Positions 1-9,656 are shown, numbered from the stretch's first letter. The stretch is 64,000 nucleotides of DNA from CAWUIO01 sp963922455 (GCA_963922455.1 CAWUIO010000020.1:1-64000), one strand, 5' to 3'. A program made the numbers and translations. Notes: a model not told the origin generated them from the sequence alone.

Positions 1-1
1 G

Positions 2-2119
2 TTTGACCTAGGATTATTTGGTGGCGAAGAAAGCGTACTGATCCGGGCCTTGTTCAACTCAGGAGCGGCCTTCAACGGAGCCAACCAATTCTACGGAGTA
101 TCCTTTGACAATGTATGTATCCAAGAAGGGTTTGGCGACCGTCCGGTAGTAGCCGCCTTCCCATACAAAGAGAGCTTTGAAGCTGGCAACGGCGGATGGA
201 CTCCTGTAACCGTAGAAGGAAGTGCCAATAGCTGGGAGTTAGGATCACCAAGTGTACCAACTTCTGAACTAGATGACGACGAGGTAGTAACAGTAGGTGC
301 CCCAGACGGGGTTCGTGCTTGGGCTACTGGTTTAAGCTCCCTTCACGCAAATGACGAATCTTCTTCGGTAGTATCTCCATTCTTTAACTTCTCTAACTTG
401 GTTGAGCCAGTATTGAAGTTGGATGTAGCTTACGAAACAGAGTTCGGATTTGACGGATTGACGATCCAAGCTTCAACAGATGGAGGAGCAAGCTGGTCTA
501 CTGTGAGCGGACCTTACAACGGTACAGTTGACTTAGGCGGTACTACCATCCCAGGATTCACGGGTAATGTTGCTAACAGCAATGGAAGTGATGGATTTGT
601 TACCGTTGAATTTGCCTTGACTAGTTTAGCGGGTGAAGAAAGCGTATTACTACGTGCCTTCTTTAACTCTAATGAAACAACTGCTCTTTATGGGGTAGCC
701 TTTGATAACGTTTGTATTGACGATGTCTTTGAGCCAGTTGTTGAAATTGCTGAGCTTCGTCTGATTGATGCTACCGATACTTTTGAAAATGGTCAACCAC
801 CAGTTGAAGAAGTAATCAAAGTATTAGAAGATGGCGACACCATTGAGCGTGAAGATCTTGCCCAACTATTACTTACTGTAGAAGCCGTAACTTCTCCGGA
901 AACAATCGGTAGTGTGGTATTTGAATTACAAGGGACTACAAGCTTCTTGAATGGCTTCACTCGCGTGGAGAGCTTCCGATTCTACACTTTATTCGGAGAA
1001 AATGGTAACCGTGACTTCTTAGGTGAGGAGTTCCGTCCTGGTGACTATACCTTAACCGTTACTCCTTTTGAAGACCGTAACGCTACAGGTGCACAAGGTA
1101 CTCCGGTAACGGTTAACTTCACTTTGGTAGCTCCGGATGTTGAACCATTTGAAGTAGTAGATATCTTACTTTATGATACAGATCGTCAGATCGTATTAGA
1201 TACCCTACAAGAAGGGGATATAGTTGAAGTTGCTGACCTAGCGAACACCAACCTAGGTTTGGTTGCCTTTACTGATCCTAGCCCAGTAGGTAGTGTAGAC
1301 TTGACCTTAACAGGTCCTACCTTCCCAACCGGATTCAACCGTACAGAAGGTTTTGCTCCTTACAGTATCTTCGGTGATCAAGGTTTACGTGATATTAACG
1401 GTCAGCTTCTATCAGCTGGTTCTTACAATATTACCGCCATACCTTTCAACCAGAAGTTAGCCGAAGGATTGCAAGGACCTACGAAGTCTATCAACTTCCA
1501 GTTGGTTGAGCCTGCTCAGGTTGATGTTACGGAAATTGTCTTAGTTGATGCGATTACCGACACGGAAATCAAGTCTATCGTAGATGGTGATGTACTTAAC
1601 CTAGATCTAGTAAACGGCCGCTTCAACATTGTGGCGAAGACCAACCCTGGTATCGTAGGTAGCGTTGAGTTAGTTCAATCTGGACCTGAAAGCCGCACTC
1701 AAGTTGAGAACGTTGCTCCTTACTCGCTATGGGGTGATCAAAACGGTGACTTCATTCCTGAGACCTATGGTCCTGGACAATACACCGTAACGGCTACACC
1801 GTTCACGATGGCTAGCAAAGGTGGTGACCAAGGTATAGCCTTGACCGTTACCTTCACCTTAAACAACGTGATACCGCCATCAGTAGGATTGAACGTATTC
1901 CCGAACACGCAAAGTGTAGGAGAAGCCGTTAACCTTTCTATTGACGGTCAGGTTGAGCAAGGTGCCCAGTTCTTCATCTATGATACTCACGGCTTTGAAG
2001 TGAAGCGGGGATCACTAGACAGTAAGGGTGCTAAGGTAAGCTTTGATAATCCTGGAACTTACGTATTACGTTTAGTAATCGGTGATCGTGTGGTCATCCG
2101 TAAAGTTCTAATCCAATAA
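2..2119 (+). CDS. T9SS-secreted modular surface protein, 5' end outside the window
   Basis: The frame is open from base 2, so the gene begins upstream; the first internal start (TTG at 50) is not a real start. The visible part holds the end of one choice-of-anchor-J/MAM-like module (about 2-150, ending in a FDNVCI strand), a complete second module (about 160-730, opening FPYKESFEAGNGGW), three related Ig-like repeats of about 120 residues (about 750-1130, 1147-1510 and 1528-1870; hallmark GSVxF...GDYTLTVTPF), and a C-terminal type IX sorting domain (about 1885-2119). The sorting domain opens VFPNTQS rather than the usual PNP motif. The protein is probably exported across both membranes and left on the surface or released. 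It shares its architecture with the next gene (3181-9021), so the two are paralogues. Ligand unknown. Confidence 0.85.
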   Translation, partial: FDLGLFGGEESVLIRALFNSGAAFNGANQFYGVSFDNVCIQEGFGDRPVVAAFPYKESFEAGNGGWTPVTVEGSANSWELGSPSVPTSELDDDEVVTVGAPDGVRAWATGLSSLHANDESSSVVSPFFNFSNLVEPVLKLDVAYETEFGFDGLTIQASTDGGASWSTVSGPYNGTVDLGGTTIPGFTGNVANSNGSDGFVTVEFALTSLAGEESVLLRAFFNSNETTALYGVAFDNVCIDDVFEPVVEIAELRLIDATDTFENGQPPVEEVIKVLEDGDTIEREDLAQLLLTVEAVTSPETIGSVVFELQGTTSFLNGFTRVESFRFYTLFGENGNRDFLGEEFRPGDYTLTVTPFEDRNATGAQGTPVTVNFTLVAPDVEPFEVVDILLYDTDRQIVLDTLQEGDIVEVADLANTNLGLVAFTDPSPVGSVDLTLTGPTFPTGFNRTEGFAPYSIFGDQGLRDINGQLLSAGSYNITAIPFNQKLAEGLQGPTKSINFQLVEPAQVDVTEIVLVDAITDTEIKSIVDGDVLNLDLVNGRFNIVAKTNPGIVGSVELVQSGPESRTQVENVAPYSLWGDQNGDFIPETYGPGQYTVTATPFTMASKGGDQGIALTVTFTLNNVIPPSVGLNVFPNTQSVGEAVNLSIDGQVEQGAQFFIYDTHGFEVKRGSLDSKGAKVSFDNPGTYVLRLVIGDRVVIRKVLIQ

Positions 2120-2138
2120 GATATCTTTGGATGTTATA

Positions 2139-2170
2139 CAACAGGCTGCCCCCAGGGCAGCCTGTTTTTT
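2139..2170 (+). terminator. Rho-independent terminator
   Basis: AACAGGCTGCC at 2140-2150 pairs with GGCAGCCTGTT at 2155-2165, followed by a run of T. It lies 20 bp after the stop of the first T9SS gene. A second, weaker hairpin follows (AAGCTAAG 2191-2198 with CTTAGCTT 2210-2217, then T) and may act as a backup. Confidence 0.9.
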
Positions 2171-2239
2171 TTTGTTTAAAAATATTAAGAAAGCTAAGTC
2201 TGTACCGGGCTTAGCTTTTTGTATTTCTATAAAAGCATT

Positions 2240-2375
2240 TTGGGGCTTCCCCGCGGAGGGTTGGGCGGCATAAGGATTCCATGAGGTGCCAGGCGCGGGT
2301 CGGGCTGGCTTGTCGAGCCGGCTAACCCACAAACCAGCGGCGGTCTCGACCCATTCGGGCAGCCATCCCTAAGCC
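2240..2375 (-). repeat. Dispersed intergenic hairpin element, copy 1 (divergent)
   Basis: Most degenerate copy of the eleven-member family. Read on the minus strand it ends in the GGGGCTT/AAGCCCC block. The variable stem is short (CCCGCG at about 2250 with CGCGGG at about 2294). The GAGTAGCGAAAGCCCG core is scrambled to CGGGCTGGCTTGTCGAGCC on the plus strand, so the GTAG tetranucleotide is lost. It forms an inverted pair with copy 2, about 170 bp away. Confidence 0.75.
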
Positions 2376-2544
2376 TTTTGAGTAGAGAATCAGGAAGAGA
2401 AAGGAGCGATGGGGTGTTTAGGGTTTATGCGGTGTATGCCAACAGTTTTTATGGGCTTTGATCAAGCCTGAATCAAGTAGGCCTTGGATTGAACAATATT
2501 TTTTATGTGTAGTTTGATGTACTTCTTTATTCCCCTAAGCTCCC

Positions 2545-2672
2545 TTGGCTGAGGGATAGAGCGGCCTGTTTGAGCCCGCCGCTGGATTGCGGGAGGGCCG
2601 GCGAGTAGCGAAAGCCCGACCCCGGGCAGCTTATGGCCATTTTGCCGGGTTTGTCCCCGGGGGCAGCCCCAA
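2545..2672 (+). repeat. Dispersed intergenic hairpin element, copy 2
   Basis: Conserved order: GGCTGAGGGATAGAGCGGCC, TGTTTGAGCCCG, a GC-rich arm, GGCGAGTAGCGAAAGCCCG, ACCCCGGG, loop, CCCGGGGGCAGCCCC. The variable stem is CCCCGGG near 2620 paired with CCCGGGG near 2657. It lies between two T9SS genes. Confidence 0.85.
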
Positions 2673-3180
2673 GAGATTATTATTTGGATAAGGAAAGAAG
2701 GGGTTTGATAAAATCTTGATTATAAAGCATTTACCAGCTTAGTTTTCTTAACATTAATATAATTTTGGAAGCGCTATTCCCAGCATTTTTTTTTCTAATT
2801 TTGTGTTAAAGTGAATAATAACATAAAGGTAAAGTTTGATCCTCTTCTCACACGTCATAATTTTTAACCTTATGCAACTGAGTGGTTTACGTAATAAAAA
2901 TCAAATACATTTCCTTCATTACCATACTTGTAAGTCATACTTCTCAGTTTGCCGGGGTGATATCTAATGAGATATTGCCCATCGCTTGGGTTCATACCAA
3001 ATACTATCATTTTCTTAGTTTTTGCATTTTAAGGCTGCCTTTTCAGGCAAACTTTCACGCAATGGATATACACAAATATGTATAAAGATACCAATTACCT
3101 AGCTGTGGTTATTCGTAAGCGAAATAGCCAGTCCTTGTTAATTTCTATTTTCCTTAATTAACCTTGTTAATTTCTAACAA
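2673..3180. other. AT-rich leader region upstream of the HYR protein
   Basis: About 500 bp of AT-rich DNA without a convincing gene; a 67-codon frame at 2882-3085 has no recognisable features. The region presumably holds the promoter and a long leader for the 3181 gene, but I found no clean TTG/TAnnTTTG pair. Confidence 0.5.
3133..3176 (+). repeat. 15-bp direct repeat just before the start codon
   Basis: CCTTGTTAATTTCTA occurs at 3133-3147 and again at 3162-3176, spaced 29 bp start to start. The second copy ends four bases before the ATG of the HYR-repeat gene. It could be a regulator site or a duplicated promoter/leader segment; function not known. Confidence 0.6.
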
Positions 3181-6100
3181 ATGTTCCAATTATTATCAAT
3201 TTTCCAAAAAGCCTCTCGCTTCCAGGAAGTGAGAGCGATTCGGGGAGTTGCGGCCGCATGGGTACTGTTACTTACCGTGTGGTGTAATTCTCAGCTTCAA
3301 GCTCAAATCGTCGTAGACGATGCCAACCCTTATGCCGAAAGTTTCGAGGCTGGTACGGGTGGATGGGTTTCTGTTCCCGCTTCTCCTCTTGCTTTTGCTT
3401 TGGGAGCTCCGGCAGGAACGGTGATTAACTCTGCCTCTGACGGGGCTAACGCTTGGGTAACTAACTTAACTGGCCCTTACCCTCAAAGTACTACTGCGGG
3501 ACAGCTTACGCAATTTATCGTAGCTAGCCCTGCTTTTAACTTAGATGGCTTGACTTCCCCTACCCTTAAAATGGATGTATGGTGGGATTCTGAGTTCTTC
3601 GTAGCTGGTGCTTACGTACAGTACGTAGTAAACAATGTTCCTTTGGCTACTTTGGACAATGGTATCTTGGGTACAGGTGGTACGCCTGATCCCTACACTG
3701 GGTCAATTATTGTAGATCCTTTGAATGCCGTTACCATTCCTACTTGGACGGGTAGTGAGCAAGATGGTCCTGGTTTAGGTTCTGGCGACTGGACTGAGAT
3801 TGAGTTTAACTTAGATCCTACTACCAATGCTACTTTGGGTGCCTTAACCTTACCCCCTAATCCTCAAATTTCTTTCCGAGTAATCTTTGTGGCCCTTCCT
3901 GCTTTGGCGGGTAGCACCAATACTCGTAACGGATTTGGTTTTGACAATGTACGTATCGAGGGTGAAAGTGATGAGCCAATTGGCCCCATTGCTACCTTCC
4001 CATACAAAGAGAGCTTTGAAAGTGGCCCTGGAGGTTGGAGCAGTGCCGATGTAAGTGGTACAGGTTTTGGCCCTAACTCTTGGGAATTGGGTACACCTGC
4101 TTTTGTACCTGCTGATCCGTTTGCTTTCCCTCCCCTACCTTTTGATTTACTTATCACCGGAGCTGCCGATGGCGTAAATGCCTGGGTAACTGGAGCTGCT
4201 GCAGCATATGCCGATAATGAAGTATCTGCTGTAATCAGTCCTGAATTTGATTTCAGTTCCCTGGTCAATCCTCAAGTAAGTGTGAAGGTATGGTGGGAAA
4301 CGGAAACTAACACAGATGGTGCCGTTTTGGAATTTTCTACTGACGGAGGTACTACCTGGGATATCTTAGGGGAAACCGAAGCCAGTACAGGGTATAGCTT
4401 CTTGACATCCTTAGGAAACCAACCGGCTTGGACAGGTAATAATGCTCAAGATGTAAACTTGGGTAGTGGAGAATACTTCACCGCCAACATTCCTGCGGGT
4501 GAACTTTTTGGTCAGTCAAGCGTGTTTTTCCGCTTTCGTTTTAACTCTAACTTGAGTTTTACTACGTTTAACGGATTTGACGGTTTTGCTTTTGACTGCT
4601 TTGAGATTCAGGATAACACCAATCCTCCTGTAATCTTGAACGTATTTGACCAAACGGCTGATAACGATGCCGGAGAGTGTGGAGCCAATGTAAACTTGTC
4701 TACTCCATTTGTTACGGGTATTTCTCAGCCAGGAAACCTTACTTTGACAAATGATTTCAACGGTACCGATAATGCGGATGATTTCTATCCGGTTGGCGCT
4801 ACTCAAGTAACTTGGACGGCTCTTGATACACAGACTGGATTAAGCAGTGATACAACGATCACCGTGACAGTAAACGACGTGGAAGATCCAACAATCGCCT
4901 CAGTGGCCGACATTGCTGTTTCTGCTACCGATGCTGCCGGAATTGTTGTTGATTTTGCGGCTCCTTCTTTTGCTGATAACTGTCCTGCGGCTACTATTGC
5001 TCAGACAGCTGGACCTGCTTCAGGGTCTGTATTCCCAGTAGGTACTACTTTGGTAACGTTTACGGTAACAGATGCTAGCGGAAATACGGCTGAGACTTCA
5101 TTCAACGTAGTTGTTTCTTTGGCGGCTCCATTAGTATTAGAAGGATTAAGCGATGTGGCTGTATCTAACGATGCTGGATTGTGTAGCGCTGTGGTTACTT
5201 TGGGTGAGCCTACGGTAAGCGGTAATACGGCTCCCGTAACGATCACCAACGACGCTCCTGAAGGAAATGTATTCCCCGTAGGAACTACTCCAGTTACTTT
5301 CACAGGTACTGAAGAAGGAACAGGGCGCACGGCTACTTTGACTATCAACGTGACGGTTTCGGATGATGAAGCACCAAGCATTGAAGCTTTATCTGATATT
5401 GACGTAGTATCTCCAACCGATGCTGGAGTTGCGGTTGATTTTACAGCCCCTACTTTTGCTGACAACTGTCCGGAGCCTACTTTGGAGCAAACAGCTGGAC
5501 CTGCTTCGGGTTCTGTATTCCCAATTGGTTCTACTACGGTTGAATTCACAGTAACCGATGCTTCTGGAAACACAGCTACTTCTTCTTTCAGCGTTAATGT
5601 TACTTTGGCTCCGGCTCTTGCTTTAGAGGGAGTTAGTGACATCACAGTTTCTAACGATGCGGGTGTTTGTGGTGCTGTTGTAACCTTGGTTGATCCTACT
5701 CCGGTAAATGAATTGGATGTAGTGACGATTACCAACGATGCTCCGGCTGGTAACAACTTCCCAGTAGGAACTACTACGGTTACTTTTACCGGTACAGAAG
5801 CTAACACTGGTCGGGTAGCTACGATCTCTATCGATGTTACTGTAACTGATGATGAAGATCCTACAGTTGATGCTTTGACTGATATTGATGTGGTATCTCC
5901 AACGGATGCTGGCGTAGCAGTTGACTTTACAGCTCCTGCTTTTGCTGACAACTGTCCGGAGGCTACTATCGCTCAGACGGCTGGACCTGCTTCGGGTTCT
6001 GTATTCCCAATCGGTTCTACTACGGTTGAATTTACAGTAACTGACGCTTCTGGAAACACGGCTACTTCTTCTTTCAGTGTTAATGTTACTTTGGCTCCGG

Positions 6101-9021
6101 CTCTTGAATTGACTGGAGTTTCTGATATTACTGTGGGTAACGATGCTGGGGTATGTGGTGCAGTGGTTGCTTTAACAAATCCTTCTGCCGTAAATGCTTT
6201 GGATGTAGTAACCATCACCAATGATGCTCCTGCCGGTAATAACTTTGAAGTTGGAACAACTACAGTTACTTTCACGGGTACAGAAGCTAACACGGGCCGG
6301 GTGGCTACGATCTCAATTGATGTAACTGTTAATGATACTCAAGATCCAACCGTAGATGCTCTAAGCGATATCACGGTTACCGCTTTTGACGCCGCCGGAG
6401 CTACTGTTACTTTTGACGCTCCTGGATTTGCTGACAACTGTCCGGAGGCTACTTTGGCTCAAACGGCTGGACCTGCTTCGGGATCGGTATTCCCAGTAGG
6501 AACGACTACGGTTACGTTCACTGCTACGGATGCGGCTGGAAATACGGCTGAGTCTTCTTTTGACGTTATTGTAAACTTGGCTGGTGAATTGACTATCGTA
6601 GGTGTTTCTGATGTAACTGTAAGCAACGATGCTGGTCTTTGTAGTGCTGTAGTTGAGTTACCTGAAGCTACGGTTGAAAACGCTGAGGATGAGGTTACCA
6701 TCACGAATAATGCTCCTGAAGGTAATGTATACCCAGTAGGCGCTACTGATGTTACTTTCAATGCCGTTGAAGCCAACACCGGTCGTATGGCTACTTTGAC
6801 TGTAACTGTCACGGTTACAGACGATGAAGCTCCAACCATCGATCCTTTGATGGATATCAATGCTACTGCTTTGGATGCTAGTGGAGTTGTTGTAGACTTT
6901 GCTGCCCCTGGGTTTGCTGATAACTGTCCGGATGCTGTTTTGGAACAAACTGCGGGTCCTGCTTCGGGATCGGTATTCCCAGTAGGAACTACTTTGGTTA
7001 CTTTTACGGTAACTGACGCTAGTGGAAACACGGCTGCTTCTTCGTTTAACGTAATCGTTTCTCAAGCCGACGAATTGACACTTAGTGGCCTTTCGGATGT
7101 ATCTGTATCTAACGATGCTGGATTGTGTAGCGCAGTAGTTGAATTAGGAGAGCCTACGGTTTCTGGTAACGAAGCCCCTGTAAGTATCACCAACGACGCT
7201 CCTGAGGGAGGTGTATTCCCAGTAGGAACGACTACAGTTACCTTCACAGGTACTGAAGACGGTACAGGACGGGTTGCTACCTTGAGCATTGATGTAACAG
7301 TTACGGATGATGAAGATCCTACTATCGATGCCTTGTCTGACATCAGTGTTACGGCTACCGATGCGGCTGGAATCGTGGTTTCTTTTGACGCACCAGGCTT
7401 TGCTGATAACTGCCCCATGCCTACCTTGGCTCAGACTGCCGGACCAGTTTCTGGATCTGTATTCCCAGTAGGAACGACTGCGGTTGAGTTTACGGTAACT
7501 GATGCTAGTGGAAACACAGCTACTTCTTCGTTTAACGTAATCGTTAGCCTTGCGGGTGACTTAGGTATCACCGGGCCGGTTGACGTTACAACAGACAACG
7601 ATGCCGGATTGTGTAGCGCGGTTGTAGAATTGGCCGAAGCCATGGCTGTAAATGCCGAAGATGATGTAACAATCACCAATGATGCTCCTGAGGGAGGTGT
7701 ATTCCCAGTAGGGGCTACTGAGGTTACTTACACAGCTATGGAAGCTAACACAGGCCGTATGGCTACTTTGACAATCACGGTAACGGTTAATGACGTAGAA
7801 GCTCCTGTAATTGCTTCTGTTATGGATATTGAAGTTACAGCCACCGATGCCGCTGGTATCGCAGTTGACTTTATGACTCCAGAAGCTACGGATAACTGTC
7901 CTGACGTGAACATTGTTCAAACGGCTGGACCTGTTTCGGGTTCTGTATTCCCAGTAGGAACGACTGCGGTTGAATTTACGGCTACCGACGCTAGTGGAAA
8001 CACAGCAGTTGTATCTTTCAATGTAACGGTAATCTTTGACGGTGGTCAAGAAGGACCTACAGTAGACGGTTTCCGTTTGATCGATTCTGACAATGACGTT
8101 GTAATCCAAGACTTGAATGACGGTGACGTTATCAACTTGTCTGTAATCGGTGACATCCGTTTGAACATTGAAGCGCTTTCTACTACCAATGGTAGTGTAA
8201 TCATTGACTTGTTCGGATTGGGTACGCAAACGGGTTCTGCCCGCGTGGAGAACTTTGCTCCATTTGCTCGTTTCGGTAACAACGGTAACAATTTCTTCGG
8301 ACGTAACTTAGCGCCTCAAGAGTACGAATTGTTTGCGGTTGCTTATACTGAAGACAACCAAGGAGGTATCGCTGGTGACACCAACCGTATCCGTTTCTCC
8401 GTAGTATTTGACGAAGAAGCATTTGAAGTAACAAACATTGCTTTGATTGATGCTGATGCGGATGAAGCTATCATTGATGCCTTAGTAGATGGTGGTGTGT
8501 ATACAATCGCTGACATCGCTAACCGTAGCCTTACCTTCCAAGCTTTCACAAATCCATTCTCTATTGGTAGTGTTCGCTTCCAAATTGAAGGTCCTGTATC
8601 TTACGGACGTACGGAAAACGTTGAGCCTTACGTTGCCGATGGTAACTCAGGTACCAACTTCTTCGGTCGTACCCTAGTAGAAGGTGACTACACAATCACC
8701 GTTACTCCTTACAGCGAAATCCGTCAGGGTGGTCAAGTAGGAGTACCTGTTGTGATTAACTTCACTTTGGTTGGAGCCTCTACTGGATTGGATTTGAATG
8801 CTTATCCTAACGTAATTAACTCAGGTAGCACCTTAAACCTTGAAGGCCAAGCCGACAAAGGTTCTCAATTGACTATTTTCAGCCCTGAGGGTGTGGTAGT
8901 TGAGCAGGCTTACCTAGATGATAATTTCCATTATGGAGTTAAGCTTAATGGTGTTGGTACTTACATCGTAGTTATTAAAAACGGTGATAAGTCCATCATG
9001 AGACGTATCCAAGTGAGATAA
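3181..9021 (+). CDS. Giant T9SS-secreted adhesin-like protein with 14 HYR modules
   Basis: 1946 residues. A long N-terminal signal peptide ends near LQAQ (about residue 42). Two choice-of-anchor-J/MAM-like modules follow (about 45-255 and 268-478), then 14 HYR modules of about 81 residues (about 486-1619), two Ig-like repeats like those of the first gene (about 1627-1745 and 1750-1865) and a type IX sorting domain (about 1872-1946, AYPNV instead of PNP). The HYR modules alternate: odd ones carry NDAGxCxAVV and TNDAPxGxxFPVGTT, even ones carry FADNCP, QTAGPxSGSVFPVGTT and TDASGNTA. HYR folds are Ig-like and commonly mediate adhesion. The ATG at 3181 is used because the signal peptide starts there. 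Surface adhesin or gliding-related role is inferred; ligand unknown. Confidence 0.92.
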   Translation: MFQLLSIFQKASRFQEVRAIRGVAAAWVLLLTVWCNSQLQAQIVVDDANPYAESFEAGTGGWVSVPASPLAFALGAPAGTVINSASDGANAWVTNLTGPYPQSTTAGQLTQFIVASPAFNLDGLTSPTLKMDVWWDSEFFVAGAYVQYVVNNVPLATLDNGILGTGGTPDPYTGSIIVDPLNAVTIPTWTGSEQDGPGLGSGDWTEIEFNLDPTTNATLGALTLPPNPQISFRVIFVALPALAGSTNTRNGFGFDNVRIEGESDEPIGPIATFPYKESFESGPGGWSSADVSGTGFGPNSWELGTPAFVPADPFAFPPLPFDLLITGAADGVNAWVTGAAAAYADNEVSAVISPEFDFSSLVNPQVSVKVWWETETNTDGAVLEFSTDGGTTWDILGETEASTGYSFLTSLGNQPAWTGNNAQDVNLGSGEYFTANIPAGELFGQSSVFFRFRFNSNLSFTTFNGFDGFAFDCFEIQDNTNPPVILNVFDQTADNDAGECGANVNLSTPFVTGISQPGNLTLTNDFNGTDNADDFYPVGATQVTWTALDTQTGLSSDTTITVTVNDVEDPTIASVADIAVSATDAAGIVVDFAAPSFADNCPAATIAQTAGPASGSVFPVGTTLVTFTVTDASGNTAETSFNVVVSLAAPLVLEGLSDVAVSNDAGLCSAVVTLGEPTVSGNTAPVTITNDAPEGNVFPVGTTPVTFTGTEEGTGRTATLTINVTVSDDEAPSIEALSDIDVVSPTDAGVAVDFTAPTFADNCPEPTLEQTAGPASGSVFPIGSTTVEFTVTDASGNTATSSFSVNVTLAPALALEGVSDITVSNDAGVCGAVVTLVDPTPVNELDVVTITNDAPAGNNFPVGTTTVTFTGTEANTGRVATISIDVTVTDDEDPTVDALTDIDVVSPTDAGVAVDFTAPAFADNCPEATIAQTAGPASGSVFPIGSTTVEFTVTDASGNTATSSFSVNVTLAPALELTGVSDITVGNDAGVCGAVVALTNPSAVNALDVVTITNDAPAGNNFEVGTTTVTFTGTEANTGRVATISIDVTVNDTQDPTVDALSDITVTAFDAAGATVTFDAPGFADNCPEATLAQTAGPASGSVFPVGTTTVTFTATDAAGNTAESSFDVIVNLAGELTIVGVSDVTVSNDAGLCSAVVELPEATVENAEDEVTITNNAPEGNVYPVGATDVTFNAVEANTGRMATLTVTVTVTDDEAPTIDPLMDINATALDASGVVVDFAAPGFADNCPDAVLEQTAGPASGSVFPVGTTLVTFTVTDASGNTAASSFNVIVSQADELTLSGLSDVSVSNDAGLCSAVVELGEPTVSGNEAPVSITNDAPEGGVFPVGTTTVTFTGTEDGTGRVATLSIDVTVTDDEDPTIDALSDISVTATDAAGIVVSFDAPGFADNCPMPTLAQTAGPVSGSVFPVGTTAVEFTVTDASGNTATSSFNVIVSLAGDLGITGPVDVTTDNDAGLCSAVVELAEAMAVNAEDDVTITNDAPEGGVFPVGATEVTYTAMEANTGRMATLTITVTVNDVEAPVIASVMDIEVTATDAAGIAVDFMTPEATDNCPDVNIVQTAGPVSGSVFPVGTTAVEFTATDASGNTAVVSFNVTVIFDGGQEGPTVDGFRLIDSDNDVVIQDLNDGDVINLSVIGDIRLNIEALSTTNGSVIIDLFGLGTQTGSARVENFAPFARFGNNGNNFFGRNLAPQEYELFAVAYTEDNQGGIAGDTNRIRFSVVFDEEAFEVTNIALIDADADEAIIDALVDGGVYTIADIANRSLTFQAFTNPFSIGSVRFQIEGPVSYGRTENVEPYVADGNSGTNFFGRTLVEGDYTITVTPYSEIRQGGQVGVPVVINFTLVGASTGLDLNAYPNVINSGSTLNLEGQADKGSQLTIFSPEGVVVEQAYLDDNFHYGVKLNGVGTYIVVIKNGDKSIMRRIQVR
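4627..8040 (+). repeat. Tandem coding repeat: seven 486-bp HYR pairs
   Basis: About 3.4 kb of tandem repeat in the gene at 3181, period about 486 bp (two HYR modules). Some pairs are nearly identical: the blocks reading VVSPTDAGVAVDFTAP at about 5410 and 5890 differ little over their length. This indicates recent duplication or gene conversion, and a site prone to copy-number change and misassembly. Confidence 0.85.
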
Positions 9022-9046
9022 TTATCCTTCTTGTCTTGATATAATG

Positions 9047-9077
9047 GGCCAGCCGCGAAAGCGGCTGGCCTTTTTTT
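9047..9077 (+). terminator. Rho-independent terminator after the HYR gene
   Basis: GGCCAGCCGC at 9047-9056, GAAA tetraloop, GCGGCTGGCC at 9061-9070, then seven T. A perfect 10-bp stem 25 bp after the stop. Confidence 0.95.
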
Positions 9078-9176
9078 ATGGAACCTGGCAAGTTAAGTTT
9101 CCTTTATATTTTAAATTTGGCCTGTAAATAGCTTGCTTTATTATTATTTTTGTCTTGTAATAACAATCTTGCTACG

Positions 9177-9647
9177 ATGAAAAAGGTAATGCCATTACTT
9201 ATTGCCCTCGCCATAGGCTTGGGTATCAGTATGAGTGGGTGTCAACCCCAAGAAAAACGGGATAAAATGGTTTTGAACCTCCCCAAAGTGATCAACCACA
9301 CCATGGATCAAGTAAAACGAAAAATGGGAACCCCTGATTCGGTTTACCGAGCTACGGGTGCCCGAGGGTTTGGAGATGTGCTCGAGTACAGAAAGCACGA
9401 TATGGTGATGTATTTCTACGATGATATCCTCAAAGAAGTATACATTCGCAAGCCTGAACCTATGCCTTTTAGCGTAAACTACATCAAGTATTTAGGGATA
9501 CTCCCGGATACTCCACCCGATTATATGATGGACAGCTTGGTGATTTCTTGGGGAAATATTCCAGATTATAATGAGATAAAAATGTTTTGCCAGACCCGTG
9601 ATAATAATGGTACCTTTGATTACCACGTCTGGGTAAGTGCCAAATAA
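9177..9647 (+). CDS. Small predicted lipoprotein of unknown function
   Basis: 156 residues from ATG 9177 (MKKVMPLLIALAIGL...). An upstream TTG at 9150 would put nine polar residues before the signal peptide and is less likely. The signal peptide ends in a lipobox (SMSGC). The mature part has a BamE/SmpA-like flavour (DQVKRKMGTPDSV, then a strand-rich stretch with a YFYDD segment), but this is only a resemblance. A TAAATTTG sequence at 9112-9119 fits the Bacteroidota -7 motif. A terminator at 9657 ends the unit. Probably periplasm-facing or surface lipoprotein; function not known. Confidence 0.75.
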   Translation: MKKVMPLLIALAIGLGISMSGCQPQEKRDKMVLNLPKVINHTMDQVKRKMGTPDSVYRATGARGFGDVLEYRKHDMVMYFYDDILKEVYIRKPEPMPFSVNYIKYLGILPDTPPDYMMDSLVISWGNIPDYNEIKMFCQTRDNNGTFDYHVWVSAK

Positions 9648-9656
9648 ATAATTCTT

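Noticed and set aside
2139..2217. Attenuator or riboswitch downstream of the first gene
   Set aside because: Two hairpins each followed by T lie just after a stop codon and are more simply tandem terminators.
2882..3085. 67-codon frame in the leader of the HYR gene
   Set aside because: Composition and context look like AT-rich leader; no recognisable features.
5001..7913. Long open frames on the minus strand opposite the HYR repeats (for example 5001-5951, 6459-7031)
   Set aside because: They are antisense to a clear coding repeat and arise from its biased, repeated codons; their translations are low-complexity Thr/Ser/Val repeats without protein features.
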